Origin: Bacillus_P idriensis_A | Lineage (GTDB): Bacteria > Bacillota > Bacilli > Bacillales > Bacillaceae | Assembly (NCBI RefSeq): GCF_050483325.1 | Contig: NZ_JBCMYF010000011.1 | Span: 1 to 64,000 of the forward strand | Reading direction: 5' to 3' | Length of the DNA: 64,000 nucleotides | Shown here: piece after piece, positions 16,579 through 26,262 of the stretch | How positions within the stretch are numbered: the stretch's first letter is position 1 | How the letters are laid out: each line of letters opens with the position of its first letter | Translations under genes and position numbers: made by a program | Notes under the pieces: generated by a model | The model's database searches: none | What the model was told of the DNA's origin: nothing | Seen by the model: only the letters and a program-made list of their open reading frames with translations

Positions 16579-17964
16579 ATGGAATTCGATACAATTGCAG
16601 CAATATCCACACCGATGGGAGAAGGAGCCATTGCCATCGTAAGACTGAGCGGGGATGATGCAATCGGCATTGCGGACAAGCTGTATTCAGGTCCTTCAGG
16701 AAAGAAATTGACAAAGGTCCCGTCGCATACGATTCATTACGGGCATATTGAAGATCCTGATACGGGCCAAATCGTAGAGGAAGTCATGGTATCTGTTTTG
16801 AAGGGTCCTAAGACATTTACGAGAGAAGATATAGTAGAAATAAACTGCCACGGCGGGATTGTAACGGTTAACCGTGTCCTGCAGCTTGCATTAAACCACG
16901 GTGCCCGGCTTGCGGAGCCTGGAGAATTTACAAAGAGAGCATTTTTAAATGGCCGGATTGATTTATCTCAAGCTGAAGCTGTGATGGATTTAATACGGGC
17001 AAAAACAGATCGTGCAATGAATGTTGCGCTTGGACAGATGGAAGGCAGACTGTCCAAGCTGATTCAGCGTCTGCGCCAGGAAATTCTTGAGACACTTGCC
17101 CATGTGGAAGTTAACATAGATTATCCTGAGTATGATGATGTAGAAGAAATGACGCACAGCATGCTGATTGAAAAAGCGACACTCGTTAAAAATGAGATTG
17201 AAAAGCTGCTTCAAACCTCTCAGCAGGGAAAAATTTTAAGAGAGGGTCTTTCAACGGTTATCGTAGGCAGACCTAATGTTGGGAAATCTTCGCTTCTGAA
17301 TAGTCTGATTCACGAAAATAAAGCGATAGTAACAGATATACCGGGAACGACAAGGGATGTTATTGAGGAATATGTAAACGTCCGAGGCGTGCCTCTTCGT
17401 CTGGTTGATACAGCCGGCATCAGGGAGACAGAGGACATAGTTGAACGGATCGGTGTAGAAAAATCAAGACAGGTATTGAAAAAGGCGGACCTTATCCTGC
17501 TCGTACTAAACTACAGTGAGGCTCTTTCAATAGAGGATGAGCAGTTATTTGAAGCTGTCAGCGGCATGGACGTCATTGTGATTGTAAATAAAACAGACCT
17601 TCCTGGAAAAATAGACTTGGACCGGGTGAGAGAGCTTGCAAAAGGTTCACCTGTCGTTACGACTTCTCTGCTTGAAGAACAGGGAATTGACCAGCTTGAA
17701 GAATCCATCAGCTCGCTGTTTTTTGAAGGCAGCGTAGGCTCTTCAGATTTAACATATGTTTCAAACACAAGGCATATTGCTTTGCTTTCACAGGCAAAAC
17801 GAACGATTGAAGATGCACTTGACGCGATTGATGCGGGAGTGCCGATTGATCTTGTGCAAATCGATCTTACACGTACGTGGGAGCTGCTTGGTGAAATTAT
17901 CGGAGATGCTGTTCATGAAAGTTTGATTGATCAGCTGTTTGCACAGTTCTGTTTGGGAAAATAA
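16579..17964 (+). CDS. mnmE: tRNA modification GTPase MnmE
   Basis: With MnmG forms cmnm5U/nm5U at wobble uridines (position 34). It has 461 residues from the ATG at 16579, chosen over the in-frame GTG at 16570 because GGGGTGA sits 6 nt upstream and homologues start MDTIAAISTPMGEGAIAI. Formyl-THF-binding N domain (about 1-120), helical domain, and G domain (about 215-375) with GRPNVGKSS, DIPGTTRDV, DTAGI and NKTD. The C-terminus FCLGK is the conserved C(I/L)GK catalytic tail. mnmG follows 84 nt later. Confidence 0.96.
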   Translation: MEFDTIAAISTPMGEGAIAIVRLSGDDAIGIADKLYSGPSGKKLTKVPSHTIHYGHIEDPDTGQIVEEVMVSVLKGPKTFTREDIVEINCHGGIVTVNRVLQLALNHGARLAEPGEFTKRAFLNGRIDLSQAEAVMDLIRAKTDRAMNVALGQMEGRLSKLIQRLRQEILETLAHVEVNIDYPEYDDVEEMTHSMLIEKATLVKNEIEKLLQTSQQGKILREGLSTVIVGRPNVGKSSLLNSLIHENKAIVTDIPGTTRDVIEEYVNVRGVPLRLVDTAGIRETEDIVERIGVEKSRQVLKKADLILLVLNYSEALSIEDEQLFEAVSGMDVIVIVNKTDLPGKIDLDRVRELAKGSPVVTTSLLEEQGIDQLEESISSLFFEGSVGSSDLTYVSNTRHIALLSQAKRTIEDALDAIDAGVPIDLVQIDLTRTWELLGEIIGDAVHESLIDQLFAQFCLGK

Positions 17965-18048
17965 GAACTGTTCGATGGAAAATATATTCTACTTAATATA
18001 GATACACAATTTTTGAAGAGAGCTTAAAATATAAAGGAGGTTCATACC

Positions 18049-19938
18049 ATGGGATATCATGCAGGTGATTATGATGTTGTTGTTGTCGGTGCAGGCCATG
18101 CAGGGGTTGAGGCCGCCCTCGCTTCTGCGAGAATGGGTGCAAAAACGCTTGGTCTGACAATAAATCTTGATATGGTTGCTTTTATGCCTTGTAATCCATC
18201 AGTTGGCGGACCGGCAAAAGGAATCGTTGTGCGTGAAATCGATGCTTTGGGCGGGGAAATGGCCAAAAATATCGATAAAACACATATTCAAATGAGAATG
18301 CTGAATACAGGCAAAGGACCGGCTGTGCGTGCGCTGCGGGCTCAGGCGGATAAATTTACGTATCAGCATGAAATGAAGAAAACGATGGAAAATGAACGGA
18401 ATCTTACAATGCTTCAGGGAATGGTCGACCGTCTTATCATTGAAGACGGAGAATGCCGTGGCGTTATCACTCAAACGGGTGCGGAATATCGCGCGAAAAC
18501 AGTTGTTCTGACTACAGGCACATTTTTAAGAGGGAAAATCATATTAGGTGAACTGCAATATTCAAGCGGACCTAATAATCAGCAGCCTTCTATTAAATTA
18601 TCAGAGCATCTGCAGGAAATCGGACTTGACATGGTCCGTTTTAAAACAGGAACACCGCCTCGTGTAAACAGTCATTCAATTGATTACAGCAAAACAGAAA
18701 TTCAGCCGGGTGACGACGTTCCCCGCGCTTTTTCCTATGAAACGACAAAATATATTACCGATCAGCTTCCATGCTGGCTGACTTATACAAGTGAAGAAAC
18801 TCATAAAATCATCGACGATAATCTCCATCGTTCGCCAATGTATTCAGGTATGATTAAAGGAACTGGCCCGCGTTACTGTCCTTCAATTGAAGATAAGGTC
18901 GTCCGTTTTAATGATAAGCCCCGTCATCAGATTTTCCTTGAGCCGGAAGGCAGAAACACACAGGAAGTATATGTTCAGGGATTATCAACAAGTCTTCCGG
19001 AAGATGTACAGCGAAGAATTCTTGCATCCATACCCGGCCTGGAAAAAGTGGAAATGATGCGTGCAGGCTATGCGATTGAATATGATGCAATCGTACCTAC
19101 ACAGCTATGGCCAACCCTTGAAACCAAAAAGGTTCCAGGTCTCTTTACAGCGGGACAAATTAATGGCACATCAGGCTATGAAGAAGCAGCAGGACAGGGC
19201 TTAATGGCCGGAATTAATGCAGCCAGTAAAGCACTTGGCAAAGAAGAAGTCATCTTGAGCCGCTCAGATGCTTATATTGGAGTATTAATTGATGATCTTG
19301 TCACAAAAGGCACAAATGAGCCGTATCGTTTATTAACGTCCAGAGCGGAATATCGCCTGCTTCTTCGTCATGATAATGCCGACTTGCGTTTAACGGATAT
19401 TGGACGTAAGATTGGACTTATCAAAGAAGAACGCTATAGCGCATTTTTACTTAAAAAAGAAGCAATTGAAGCAGAGAAAAAACGTCTGAACTCTGTCATC
19501 ATCAAACCAAATGAGCAGACACAGGAGTTAATCAGACGTGCAGGCGGCAGTGAACTGAAAGACGGAATCCGTGCATCAGATCTTATTAAACGTCCTGAAA
19601 TGAATTATGAGCATATTCATGCTTTAGCACCGGCTGATGAAAATATTTCCGGAGAAATAGCCGAACAGGTTGAAATTCAAATTAAATATGAAGGCTATAT
19701 TGAAAAGTCCCTTCAGCAGGTAGAAAAGCTGAAGAAAATGGAAAACAAAAAGATTCCGGAAAATATCGATTACGATGCGATTTCAGGCATCGCTTCTGAA
19801 GCACGCCAGAAACTGAAGGAAGTCAGACCGCTTTCAATGGCACAGGCATCCCGTATTTCAGGGGTAAATCCAGCAGACATCTCCATCCTTCTCGTGTATA
19901 TGGAGCAAGGAAGAATAGCTCGTGTTTCTAACGAATAA
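18049..19938 (+). CDS. mnmG: tRNA uridine-5-carboxymethylaminomethyl enzyme MnmG
   Basis: FAD-dependent partner of MnmE in wobble-uridine modification, 629 residues. The N-terminal dinucleotide-binding motif GAGHAGVEAALASARMG and the CNPSVGGPAKG loop with the redox Cys are visible. A helical C-terminal domain binds MnmE and tRNA. AAAGGAGG precedes ATG 18049 by 8 nt. Gene order mnmE-mnmG-rsmG is the Firmicute norm. Confidence 0.97.
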   Translation: MGYHAGDYDVVVVGAGHAGVEAALASARMGAKTLGLTINLDMVAFMPCNPSVGGPAKGIVVREIDALGGEMAKNIDKTHIQMRMLNTGKGPAVRALRAQADKFTYQHEMKKTMENERNLTMLQGMVDRLIIEDGECRGVITQTGAEYRAKTVVLTTGTFLRGKIILGELQYSSGPNNQQPSIKLSEHLQEIGLDMVRFKTGTPPRVNSHSIDYSKTEIQPGDDVPRAFSYETTKYITDQLPCWLTYTSEETHKIIDDNLHRSPMYSGMIKGTGPRYCPSIEDKVVRFNDKPRHQIFLEPEGRNTQEVYVQGLSTSLPEDVQRRILASIPGLEKVEMMRAGYAIEYDAIVPTQLWPTLETKKVPGLFTAGQINGTSGYEEAAGQGLMAGINAASKALGKEEVILSRSDAYIGVLIDDLVTKGTNEPYRLLTSRAEYRLLLRHDNADLRLTDIGRKIGLIKEERYSAFLLKKEAIEAEKKRLNSVIIKPNEQTQELIRRAGGSELKDGIRASDLIKRPEMNYEHIHALAPADENISGEIAEQVEIQIKYEGYIEKSLQQVEKLKKMENKKIPENIDYDAISGIASEARQKLKEVRPLSMAQASRISGVNPADISILLVYMEQGRIARVSNE

Positions 19939-19961
19939 AGCAGATCAGAAAGGTTTTGAGT

Positions 19962-20678
19962 ATGGACATTTCTTTATTTAAATCCAGTCTTGAGGAAAAG
20001 GGAATCTCGCTTTCCGCAAAGCAGCTGGAGCAATTTGAGACTTACTACGAATTGCTTGTAGAGTGGAATGAGAAAATGAATTTAACTTCAATTACAGAGA
20101 AAAAAGAAGTTTATCTTAAACATTTTTATGATTCTATTTCTGCTGCTTTCTATTTTGATTTTACAAAACCGCTCTCCATTTGCGATGTAGGTGCAGGTGC
20201 AGGGTTTCCAAGTCTTCCGATTAAAATATGCTTTCCGCATTTGAAAATTGCGATAGTTGATTCTCTTCAAAAGAGAATTACATTTTTAGATCATCTGACA
20301 AAATCACTGAACCTTTCCGACGTATCTCTTTACCATGACAGAGCAGAAACGTTTGGAAAAAACAAAGCTTTCAGAGAAACCTATGATGTTGTGACAGCAC
20401 GGGCTGTAGCGCGTTTATCTGTTTTGAGCGAGCTTTGCCTGCCGCTTGCTAAAACAGGCGGTCACTTCGTAGCAATGAAAGCTGCATCAGCTGAGGAAGA
20501 GATGATGAAAGCCGAAAAAGCGCTTAATACGCTTGGCGGCAAGGTGAAGGGAAAGTATGCCTTTGAGCTGCCGCTTGAGGAAAGTGAGCGCTCAATCATT
20601 ATTATTCATAAACAAAAATCAACACCTGCAAAATATCCGCGTAAACCAGGTACGCCTAATAAACTTCCATTAGAATAG
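19962..20678 (+). CDS. rsmG: 16S rRNA (guanine527-N7)-methyltransferase
   Basis: SAM-dependent enzyme methylating G527 of 16S rRNA; loss gives low-level streptomycin resistance in relatives. It has 238 residues from the ATG at 19962 (AGAAAGG 8 nt upstream), preferred to an in-frame TTG at 19956. The SAM motif is VGAGAGFPSLPIKI, followed by VDSLQKRITFLDHL and TARAVARLSVL. It lies 23 nt after mnmG. Confidence 0.96.
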   Translation: MDISLFKSSLEEKGISLSAKQLEQFETYYELLVEWNEKMNLTSITEKKEVYLKHFYDSISAAFYFDFTKPLSICDVGAGAGFPSLPIKICFPHLKIAIVDSLQKRITFLDHLTKSLNLSDVSLYHDRAETFGKNKAFRETYDVVTARAVARLSVLSELCLPLAKTGGHFVAMKAASAEEEMMKAEKALNTLGGKVKGKYAFELPLEESERSIIIIHKQKSTPAKYPRKPGTPNKLPLE

Positions 20679-20773
20679 AAAAACAATACGTGGAAAGTTC
20701 GTTTTGCATGCAGGAATAAAGAGACTTGAAAGAGAATTAATATGATGGCAGTTTCTAAAGGTGGTGTAGGCGC

Positions 20774-21640
20774 ATGAAGCATCCATTCTCTCGTTTTTTC
20801 GGTTTGGGAGAAAAAGAAGATACAGCAGAAAAAACAGCAGTAATTGAAACAGAAGAAATTGATGATTCCGTATATGATGAGGTTAAAAAGATTTCCGTTG
20901 AGGAAATCGTGCCAAATCGCTTTCAGCCGCGTACCGTTTTTGCGGATGAAAAAATAGAAGAGTTATCGCTTACGATACGTACGCATGGGATTATTCAGCC
21001 GATTGTTGTACGTCAGGTTGATGGAAGATATGAAATTATTGCCGGGGAAAGACGGTTTAGAGCTGTCCAAAAACTAGGATGGGAAACAATTCCAGCTATT
21101 GTAAAGGATTTCAATGACACAGAAACAGCTTCTGTAGCTTTAATTGAGAACCTGCAGCGCGAGGAGCTATCAGCCATTGAAGAAGCCGTGGCCTACGCAA
21201 AGCTGCTGGAACTTCACGACTTGACTCAAGAAGCCCTTGCCCAGCGTCTGGGAAAAGGACAGTCTACAATTGCCAATAAGCTCAGACTGTTAAAGCTTCC
21301 TCAGGAAGTTCAGGATGCTTTGCTCCAAAAGAAAATTACAGAGAGACATGCAAGAGCACTCATTCCTTTGAAGAAACCAGATCCGCAAATCACATTGCTC
21401 TATGAAATCATTGAAAAGCAGTTAAATGTCAAGCAAACAGAAGACCGCGTTGTCAAAATGCTTGAGAAAACCAGCCCAAAAGCTAAACCAAAACGCAAAG
21501 CATTCAGTCGGGATACCCGTATTGCGATGAATACCATCCGTCAATCTTTGACAATGGTGCAGGATACTGGCGTAAAAATAAATGCTGAAGAAGAAGAATT
21601 TGAAGAATACATTCAATTCACTATTAAAATACCTAAGTAG
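20774..21640 (+). CDS. noc: Nucleoid occlusion protein Noc
   Basis: ParB-like CTPase that spreads from its own sites, tethers the nucleoid to the membrane and blocks septation over DNA. It has 288 residues. The amphipathic N-terminal membrane helix MKHPFSRFFGLGEKE is intact; GERRFRAVQKLGW is the CTP-binding motif; HTH around RLGKGQSTIANKLRLLKLP. Paralogous to spo0J two genes downstream; the pair is a Bacillus hallmark. Confidence 0.95.
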   Translation: MKHPFSRFFGLGEKEDTAEKTAVIETEEIDDSVYDEVKKISVEEIVPNRFQPRTVFADEKIEELSLTIRTHGIIQPIVVRQVDGRYEIIAGERRFRAVQKLGWETIPAIVKDFNDTETASVALIENLQREELSAIEEAVAYAKLLELHDLTQEALAQRLGKGQSTIANKLRLLKLPQEVQDALLQKKITERHARALIPLKKPDPQITLLYEIIEKQLNVKQTEDRVVKMLEKTSPKAKPKRKAFSRDTRIAMNTIRQSLTMVQDTGVKINAEEEEFEEYIQFTIKIPK

Positions 21641-21671
21641 CTCTCTGCCATTTGAGTAGAGAGTTTTTTCT
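21641..21671 (+). terminator. noc terminator
   Basis: CTCTCT (21641-21646) / AGAGAG (21658-21663) with 11-nt loop and TTTTTTC tail, starting right at the noc stop. Confidence 0.75.
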
Positions 21672-21840
21672 ATGTTTATGAAATGATAAAAATCTGTCGG
21701 CCTGCGCAATCTGACGATACCGCTTTTCTAACTTGTATGCGCATTTTCAAGAATTGCAAAAAAGTTCAAACCATTGGCAAAGTTTCGTGATAAAATAGAG
21801 AGCATGATAGAGTTCATGTTTAGTGAAAGCAGGTGACATT

Positions 21841-22602
21841 GTGGGGAAAATTATTGCCATTGCGAACCAGAAAGGCGGAGTCGGAAAAACGACAACTTCC
21901 GTTAATCTTGGTGCGTGCTTAGCATATATAGGAAAACGAGTTCTTCTCGTCGATGTTGACCCACAAGGAAATGCGACAAGCGGTATAGGAATTGAAAAAG
22001 CCGATGTAGAACATTGTGTTTATGATATTTTAGTTGATGATGTCGATGTAACAGAAGTCATTAAGCCAACTGCTGTCGAAAATTTGGATGCAATTCCGGC
22101 TACAATCCAGCTTGCGGGTGCCGAAATTGAACTTGTGCCAACCATTTCTAGAGAAGTCCGTCTGAAACGTGCGCTTGAAAAAGTAAAACATAATTATGAC
22201 TATATGATTATTGACTGTCCTCCGTCTTTAGGGTTGCTGACAATCAATGCCTTAACAGCCTCAGATGCTGTGCTGATTCCTGTTCAATGTGAATATTATG
22301 CACTTGAAGGATTGAGTCAGCTGCTGAATACTGTGAGGCTTGTTCAAAAACATTTAAATACCGACTTAATGATAGAAGGCGTACTTTTAACAATGCTTGA
22401 TGCACGCACCAATTTAGGAATTCAGGTTATTGAAGAAGTCAAAAAGTATTTTCGCGATAAAGTATACAAAACGATTATTCCACGAAATGTCCGTTTAAGC
22501 GAAGCACCAAGTCATGGACAGCCGATTATTATTTATGACCCGCGCTCAAGGGGCGCTGACGTATACTTAGAATTGGCAAAGGAAGTGGTTGTTAATGGCT
22601 AA
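21841..22602 (+). CDS. soj: Chromosome partition ATPase ParA/Soj
   Basis: Deviant-Walker ParA ATPase that works with Spo0J in origin segregation and regulates DnaA. It has 253 residues, the B. subtilis length. The P-loop KGGVGKTTTS includes the signature lysine; IDCPPSLGLLT and PVQCEYYALEG are conserved. I chose GTG 21841 (MGKIIAI) with AGGTGA upstream rather than an earlier in-frame codon at 21823. The 3' end overlaps spo0J by 8 nt. Confidence 0.96.
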   Translation: MGKIIAIANQKGGVGKTTTSVNLGACLAYIGKRVLLVDVDPQGNATSGIGIEKADVEHCVYDILVDDVDVTEVIKPTAVENLDAIPATIQLAGAEIELVPTISREVRLKRALEKVKHNYDYMIIDCPPSLGLLTINALTASDAVLIPVQCEYYALEGLSQLLNTVRLVQKHLNTDLMIEGVLLTMLDARTNLGIQVIEEVKKYFRDKVYKTIIPRNVRLSEAPSHGQPIIIYDPRSRGADVYLELAKEVVVNG

Positions 22603-23449
22603 AGGGTTAGGTAAAGGAATCAATGCTTTGTTTACGAATATGGAAGTAAGCAAAGACGAAACGCTGCAGGATATTAAAATCAAAGATCTGCGTCCAAATC
22701 CTTATCAGCCCCGCAAAACATTTTTGCCAGGAGCGATTGAAGAATTGAAAGAATCCATCCTTCAGCACGGGATTCTTCAGCCGATTATTGTCCGTAAAAG
22801 CATTAAAGGCTATGAGATTGTAGTTGGCGAGCGCCGTTTTCGTGCAGCAAAGGCAGCAGGCCTCCAGGCAGTGCCGGCCGTCATAAGAGAGCTTACAGAG
22901 CAGCAGATGATGGAGCTTGCGCTTTTAGAAAATCTTCAGCGCGAAGATTTATCTCCAATTGAAGAAGCGGCAGCCTATCAGTCCCTGCTTGACCATTTGC
23001 ATATAACGCAAGAAGAGCTTGCGAGACGCCTGGGCAAAAGCAGACCGCATATAGCCAATCATCTAAGATTGCTGTCCCTTCCTGAAGACATTCAAACACT
23101 TATTTCTGAAGGCAAGATTTCAATGGGCCATGGCAGAACATTGCTTGGACTGAAGAAAAAAGACAAGTTGAAGCCTTTAGCGGACAAAATAATGAAAGAG
23201 CAGCTTAATGTCCGTCAAGTTGAGCTCTTCGTGCAGCAGTTAAACGAAAATGTTTCACGTGAAACGAAAAAGAAAACAGGCAGTCAGGATATCTTCATTA
23301 GAGAAAGAGAATCCTACCTGCGTGAATATTTCGGGACGTCCGTTACGATTAAGCAGCAGAAGAAAAAAGGGAAAATCGAAATTGAATTTTTCTCTAAAGA
23401 GGATTTGGAAAGAATTTTAGAGTTGCTTGAAGCTGAGCAATCATCTTAA
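22595..23449 (+). CDS. spo0J: Chromosome partition protein ParB/Spo0J
   Basis: ParB CTPase clamp that loads at parS and recruits condensin. It has 284 residues. N domain has GERRFRAAKAAGL (CTP motif) and LENLQREDLSPIEEA; central HTH RLGKSRPHIANHLRLLSLP binds parS; C-terminal dimerisation domain ends IEIEFFSKEDLERILELL. ATG 22595 is within the soj 3' end; homologues start MAKGLGKGINALF. A parS site lies inside the gene at 23251-23266. Confidence 0.96.
   Translation: MAKGLGKGINALFTNMEVSKDETLQDIKIKDLRPNPYQPRKTFLPGAIEELKESILQHGILQPIIVRKSIKGYEIVVGERRFRAAKAAGLQAVPAVIRELTEQQMMELALLENLQREDLSPIEEAAAYQSLLDHLHITQEELARRLGKSRPHIANHLRLLSLPEDIQTLISEGKISMGHGRTLLGLKKKDKLKPLADKIMKEQLNVRQVELFVQQLNENVSRETKKKTGSQDIFIRERESYLREYFGTSVTIKQQKKKGKIEIEFFSKEDLERILELLEAEQSS
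23251..23266. promoter_or_regulatory. parS site within spo0J
   Basis: TGTTTCACGTGAAACG, one base from the 16-bp Bacillus parS consensus TGTTYCACGTGAAACA. B. subtilis also has a parS inside spo0J. Spo0J is expected to load here. Confidence 0.92.
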
Positions 23450-23450
23450 G

Positions 23451-23485
23451 CGGCCATCTGACAGAATAGATGGCTTCTTTTTATG
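23451..23485 (+). terminator. spo0J terminator
   Basis: GCCATCT (23453-23459) / AGATGGC (23468-23474) followed by TTCTTTTTATGTTTTA. Confidence 0.8.
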
Positions 23486-23499
23486 TTTTAGAAAACGAT

Positions 23500-23585
23500 A
23501 AAAATGTTCAGCGCCAGCACATGACTTATCTGCCGTTACAGGTGCGGCAAGCTGGAGCTGAATAAAGGCTTGCGCTTTTAAGCGG
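23500..23585. repeat. Possible degenerate R1 repeat
   Basis: CAGCGCCAGC, GACTTATCTG, GCTGGAGCTGAA and GGCTTGCGCTTTT occur in the same order as blocks of R1/related Bacillaceae repeats, but the match is loose. Confidence 0.35.
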
Positions 23586-23599
23586 AAAGAGGGATTTAA

Positions 23600-24301
23600 G
23601 TGGTGTTATTAGGAAGTTTAGTAAATGCAGCTGGGATTATCATCGGCTCCCTTCTAGGTTTATTGCTTCGCAGAATACCGGAATCAATGAAACAAACAGT
23701 TATGACAGGCATAGGTCTTTTTGTGATGGTACTAGGCCTTGATATGGCGCTTGAAAGTGAACAGCTGTTTATTGTGATTATCAGTCTTGTTTTTGGCGCA
23801 GTCATAGGAGAAGCAATTGATATTGAGAAGAAACTGCATCAAGTGGGATATTGGCTTGAGAAAAAACTGAGCAGAAATCAGACCGGGGATTTTGCACAAG
23901 GTTTTGTGTCCGCTACCCTTATTTTTGTCATTGGAGCAATGGCAATTGTGGGATCTCTTGATAGCGGATTGAGACAGGATCATGATATTTTGTACACAAA
24001 GTCGATGATTGATGGCTTTACGAGCATGGTTCTTTCAAGCACGCTTGGCATTGGCGTTCTTCTTTCAGCAGTCCCTGTTTTCATTTATGAAGGCGCCATC
24101 GCATTGTTTGCGAATGTCATTCATCAGTATGTACCAGATTCTTTGCTTAAAGAACTGATTTCTGAAATTACGGCTGTCGGCGGGATTCTGATCTTTGCAA
24201 TTGGAATCAATATGCTTGCAATAAAAGCAATCCGTGTTGCGAATTTGCTGCCGAGCCTGGCAGTTGTGACAGTCATTATTATTTTCATGAATATGGTTTA
24301 A
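23600..24301 (+). CDS. DUF554 family membrane protein
   Basis: A 233-residue polytopic membrane protein of the DUF554 family (B. subtilis YdfK is a relative). Six to seven hydrophobic segments, beginning LLGSLVNAAGIIIGSLLGLLL, with the conserved GLFVMVLGLDMAL and FVIGAMAIVGSLDSGL. Function unknown; it is often found next to spo0J in Bacillaceae. GTG start at 23600 behind AAGAGGG. It converges with yyaC, the two coding ends overlapping by 4 nt. Confidence 0.85.
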   Translation: MVLLGSLVNAAGIIIGSLLGLLLRRIPESMKQTVMTGIGLFVMVLGLDMALESEQLFIVIISLVFGAVIGEAIDIEKKLHQVGYWLEKKLSRNQTGDFAQGFVSATLIFVIGAMAIVGSLDSGLRQDHDILYTKSMIDGFTSMVLSSTLGIGVLLSAVPVFIYEGAIALFANVIHQYVPDSLLKELISEITAVGGILIFAIGINMLAIKAIRVANLLPSLAVVTVIIIFMNMV

Positions 24302-24924
24302 TTGATGTTCACATCCTTGGCATGATTAAGCCAGGAGCTCTTCGTCTTTAATGAGATTTTTTTAAGTTCGATCTGCTGATCAGCAAGAATAATGCTTTTT
24401 GCAATAATTGAAGCCATTGTCATAACAAGATGCAGTCTTGTATTCTGCAGAACAAAGAATTCCATAAATCCGCTGACGTTTACGATTCCATTAATATGAA
24501 TGTCTCCCACTTCAGGGAGCACTTTGTTTACACCCGCACCAGGCTTGATCGGACCTGCTCCAACTTGAAAAGTCCCTACACTTTTCAGTCTGCCAAGGCA
24601 TGCATCAATTGCCAGAATGAATGGATTATCGAACGTTTGTTCTATTTTTTGGATGGTTTCTTCAAGGTTAACTGCATGGACAGGGTGCTCGAGCGTTCCA
24701 TAAACATGAAAATGCTTCAGACCGGCATCATTAAGTTTAGTGCCTACTAATGGACCTAAGCAATCACCGGTTGAGCGGTCTGTGCCAATGCAGAGAACTA
24801 CAATTGGTTTCCGTACAGAAAGAAGGAGTTTCATTTCTGATGATAAGTGTTCTGCCGCATGGTCATCTTCATAATAAATTCGGTCACGCTGCGGTTTTAA
24901 AAAGCCGGATTTAAAATTCATCAT
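24298..24924 (-). CDS. yyaC: Spore protease YyaC (DUF1256)
   Basis: A 208-residue protein of the YyaC family, structurally related to the germination protease GPR and made in sporulation in B. subtilis (family knowledge). Conserved CIGTDRSTGDCLGPLVGTKL and ILAIDACLGRLKSVGTF are visible. GGAGTG lies 3 nt before the ATG. It is the only minus-strand gene in this part of the right arm, consistent with independent sporulation control. Confidence 0.88.
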   Translation of the reverse strand: MMNFKSGFLKPQRDRIYYEDDHAAEHLSSEMKLLLSVRKPIVVLCIGTDRSTGDCLGPLVGTKLNDAGLKHFHVYGTLEHPVHAVNLEETIQKIEQTFDNPFILAIDACLGRLKSVGTFQVGAGPIKPGAGVNKVLPEVGDIHINGIVNVSGFMEFFVLQNTRLHLVMTMASIIAKSIILADQQIELKKISLKTKSSWLNHAKDVNIN

Positions 24925-25100
24925 TTCACTCCTTCAATATAGTAGTAACAGTATACGGAAGAATATAGAAATCTATACATAATTAAGAGATATTAAGAGT
25001 TTTTGCCATGCACTGTAATTTGCTTTGAAAAGTTGTTAAAATAAAACCTATCTTTATGATTGCAACGTGTGTTTCTTCCTAATAGAAAGGTTGATCTGAT

Positions 25101-25994
25101 GTGGATTTTATAAATAAGCTTATCGAAAAAATGGGTGCTTCTCTTCTTAACGAAGATTTATGGCTGGATTTCGGAGTAGGTCTGCTGAAGATTATTGGCA
25201 TTATGATTCTTGCAACAATCCTTATTCGCGTTGGCAATGTCGTCATCGGGAAGATTTTTATGCTGAGAACAAAGTCGCCGCTCCGCATTTCAGAGCGCCG
25301 GGAAAATACCCTGGTCAAGCTGCTTGATAATGTTCTGACATACCTCGTTTATTTTGTCGCTCTGCTGATGATTCTTGAGACGCTGAGTTTTGATGTGAAG
25401 GCTCTGCTGGCGGGAGCGGGTATTGTCGGGCTTGCTGTCGGATTCGGTGCACAAAATTTAGTCAGGGACATTATTACGGGATTCTTCATTATTTTTGAAG
25501 ATCAATTTTCAGTAGGTGACATGATCCGTGTCGGCCAATTTGAAGGAACGGTAGAAGAAATTGGACTTCGCACGACAAAGATCAAGAGCTGGACGGGTGA
25601 AATCAATATTCTTCCAAATGGAAATATTACCGAAGTGACGAATTTCTCCGTAAATAACAGCGTCGCTTTTGTAGATGTCAGTATTGCGTATGAGGGAGAT
25701 ATTCCGAAAGCAGAAAGGGTCATTGAAGATCTCCTGCTTGAGCTGCCTGATAAATATGAAGAAATGGTAGCACCGCCTGAATTGCTTGGCGTCCAAAACC
25801 TTGGTCCGTCTGAAGTTGTCTTGCGGGTAGTCAGCGAAGTCCTTCCTATGAAGCATTTTCATATATCCCGTGTGCTGAGAAAGGAAATTAAGATGAGGCT
25901 TGATGAGCACGGCATTGAAATTCCATTCCCTCGCATGGTTATGTATACAAGGCAGGATGAAGGGGCTAAACAAAAGGAAAGGATGAGCGAATAG
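25101..25994 (+). CDS. Small-conductance mechanosensitive channel (MscS family)
   Basis: A 297-residue MscS-type channel. N-terminal helices (about 20-45 and 70-95) lead to the pore helix ALLAGAGIVGLAVGFGAQNLVRDIITGFFIIFEDQ, then the beta domain (VGDMIRVGQFEGTVEEIGLRTTKIKSWTGE) and an alpha-beta C domain with IPFPRMVMYTR. Expected to open on membrane tension after hypo-osmotic shock. GTG start at 25101 after AGAAAGG. Its stop overlaps the start of the next small gene by 1 nt. Confidence 0.9.
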   Translation: MDFINKLIEKMGASLLNEDLWLDFGVGLLKIIGIMILATILIRVGNVVIGKIFMLRTKSPLRISERRENTLVKLLDNVLTYLVYFVALLMILETLSFDVKALLAGAGIVGLAVGFGAQNLVRDIITGFFIIFEDQFSVGDMIRVGQFEGTVEEIGLRTTKIKSWTGEINILPNGNITEVTNFSVNNSVAFVDVSIAYEGDIPKAERVIEDLLLELPDKYEEMVAPPELLGVQNLGPSEVVLRVVSEVLPMKHFHISRVLRKEIKMRLDEHGIEIPFPRMVMYTRQDEGAKQKERMSE

Positions 25995-26188
25995 TGGACA
26001 AGGAATTTGGCATAAATGACGTTGTCGAAATGAAAAAACCTCATCCATGCGGTGTGAATCGCTGGAAAATCATCAGAATGGGCATGGATATCCGCATAAA
26101 ATGCGAAGGCTGTGCTCACAGCGTGATGATTCCGAGACGGGATTTCGCCCGGAAAATGAAAAAAAGACTGGTCAAGCATGAAGAATAA
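25994..26188 (+). CDS. DUF951 family protein
   Basis: A 64-residue protein of the DUF951 family (B. subtilis YyzM-like), with KKPHPCGVNRWKIIRMGMDIRIKCEGC and a final basic stretch. Two cysteines in GC..C context suggest a small structural or nucleic-acid-binding protein, but no function is known. GTG at 25994 shares a base with the upstream stop (translational coupling). A terminator follows. Confidence 0.85.
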   Translation: MDKEFGINDVVEMKKPHPCGVNRWKIIRMGMDIRIKCEGCAHSVMIPRRDFARKMKKRLVKHEE

Positions 26189-26218
26189 ATGTTTCATGGC
26201 TTAAAAATTGGTTTATTT

Positions 26219-26262
26219 AGGGAGGAAACCTTGTTTTTCGGTTGGTTTCCCCCTTTTTTAAG
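26219..26262 (+). terminator. Terminator after DUF951 gene
   Basis: GGAAACC (26224-26230) / GGTTTCC (26244-26250) followed by CCCTTTTTTA. Confidence 0.8.
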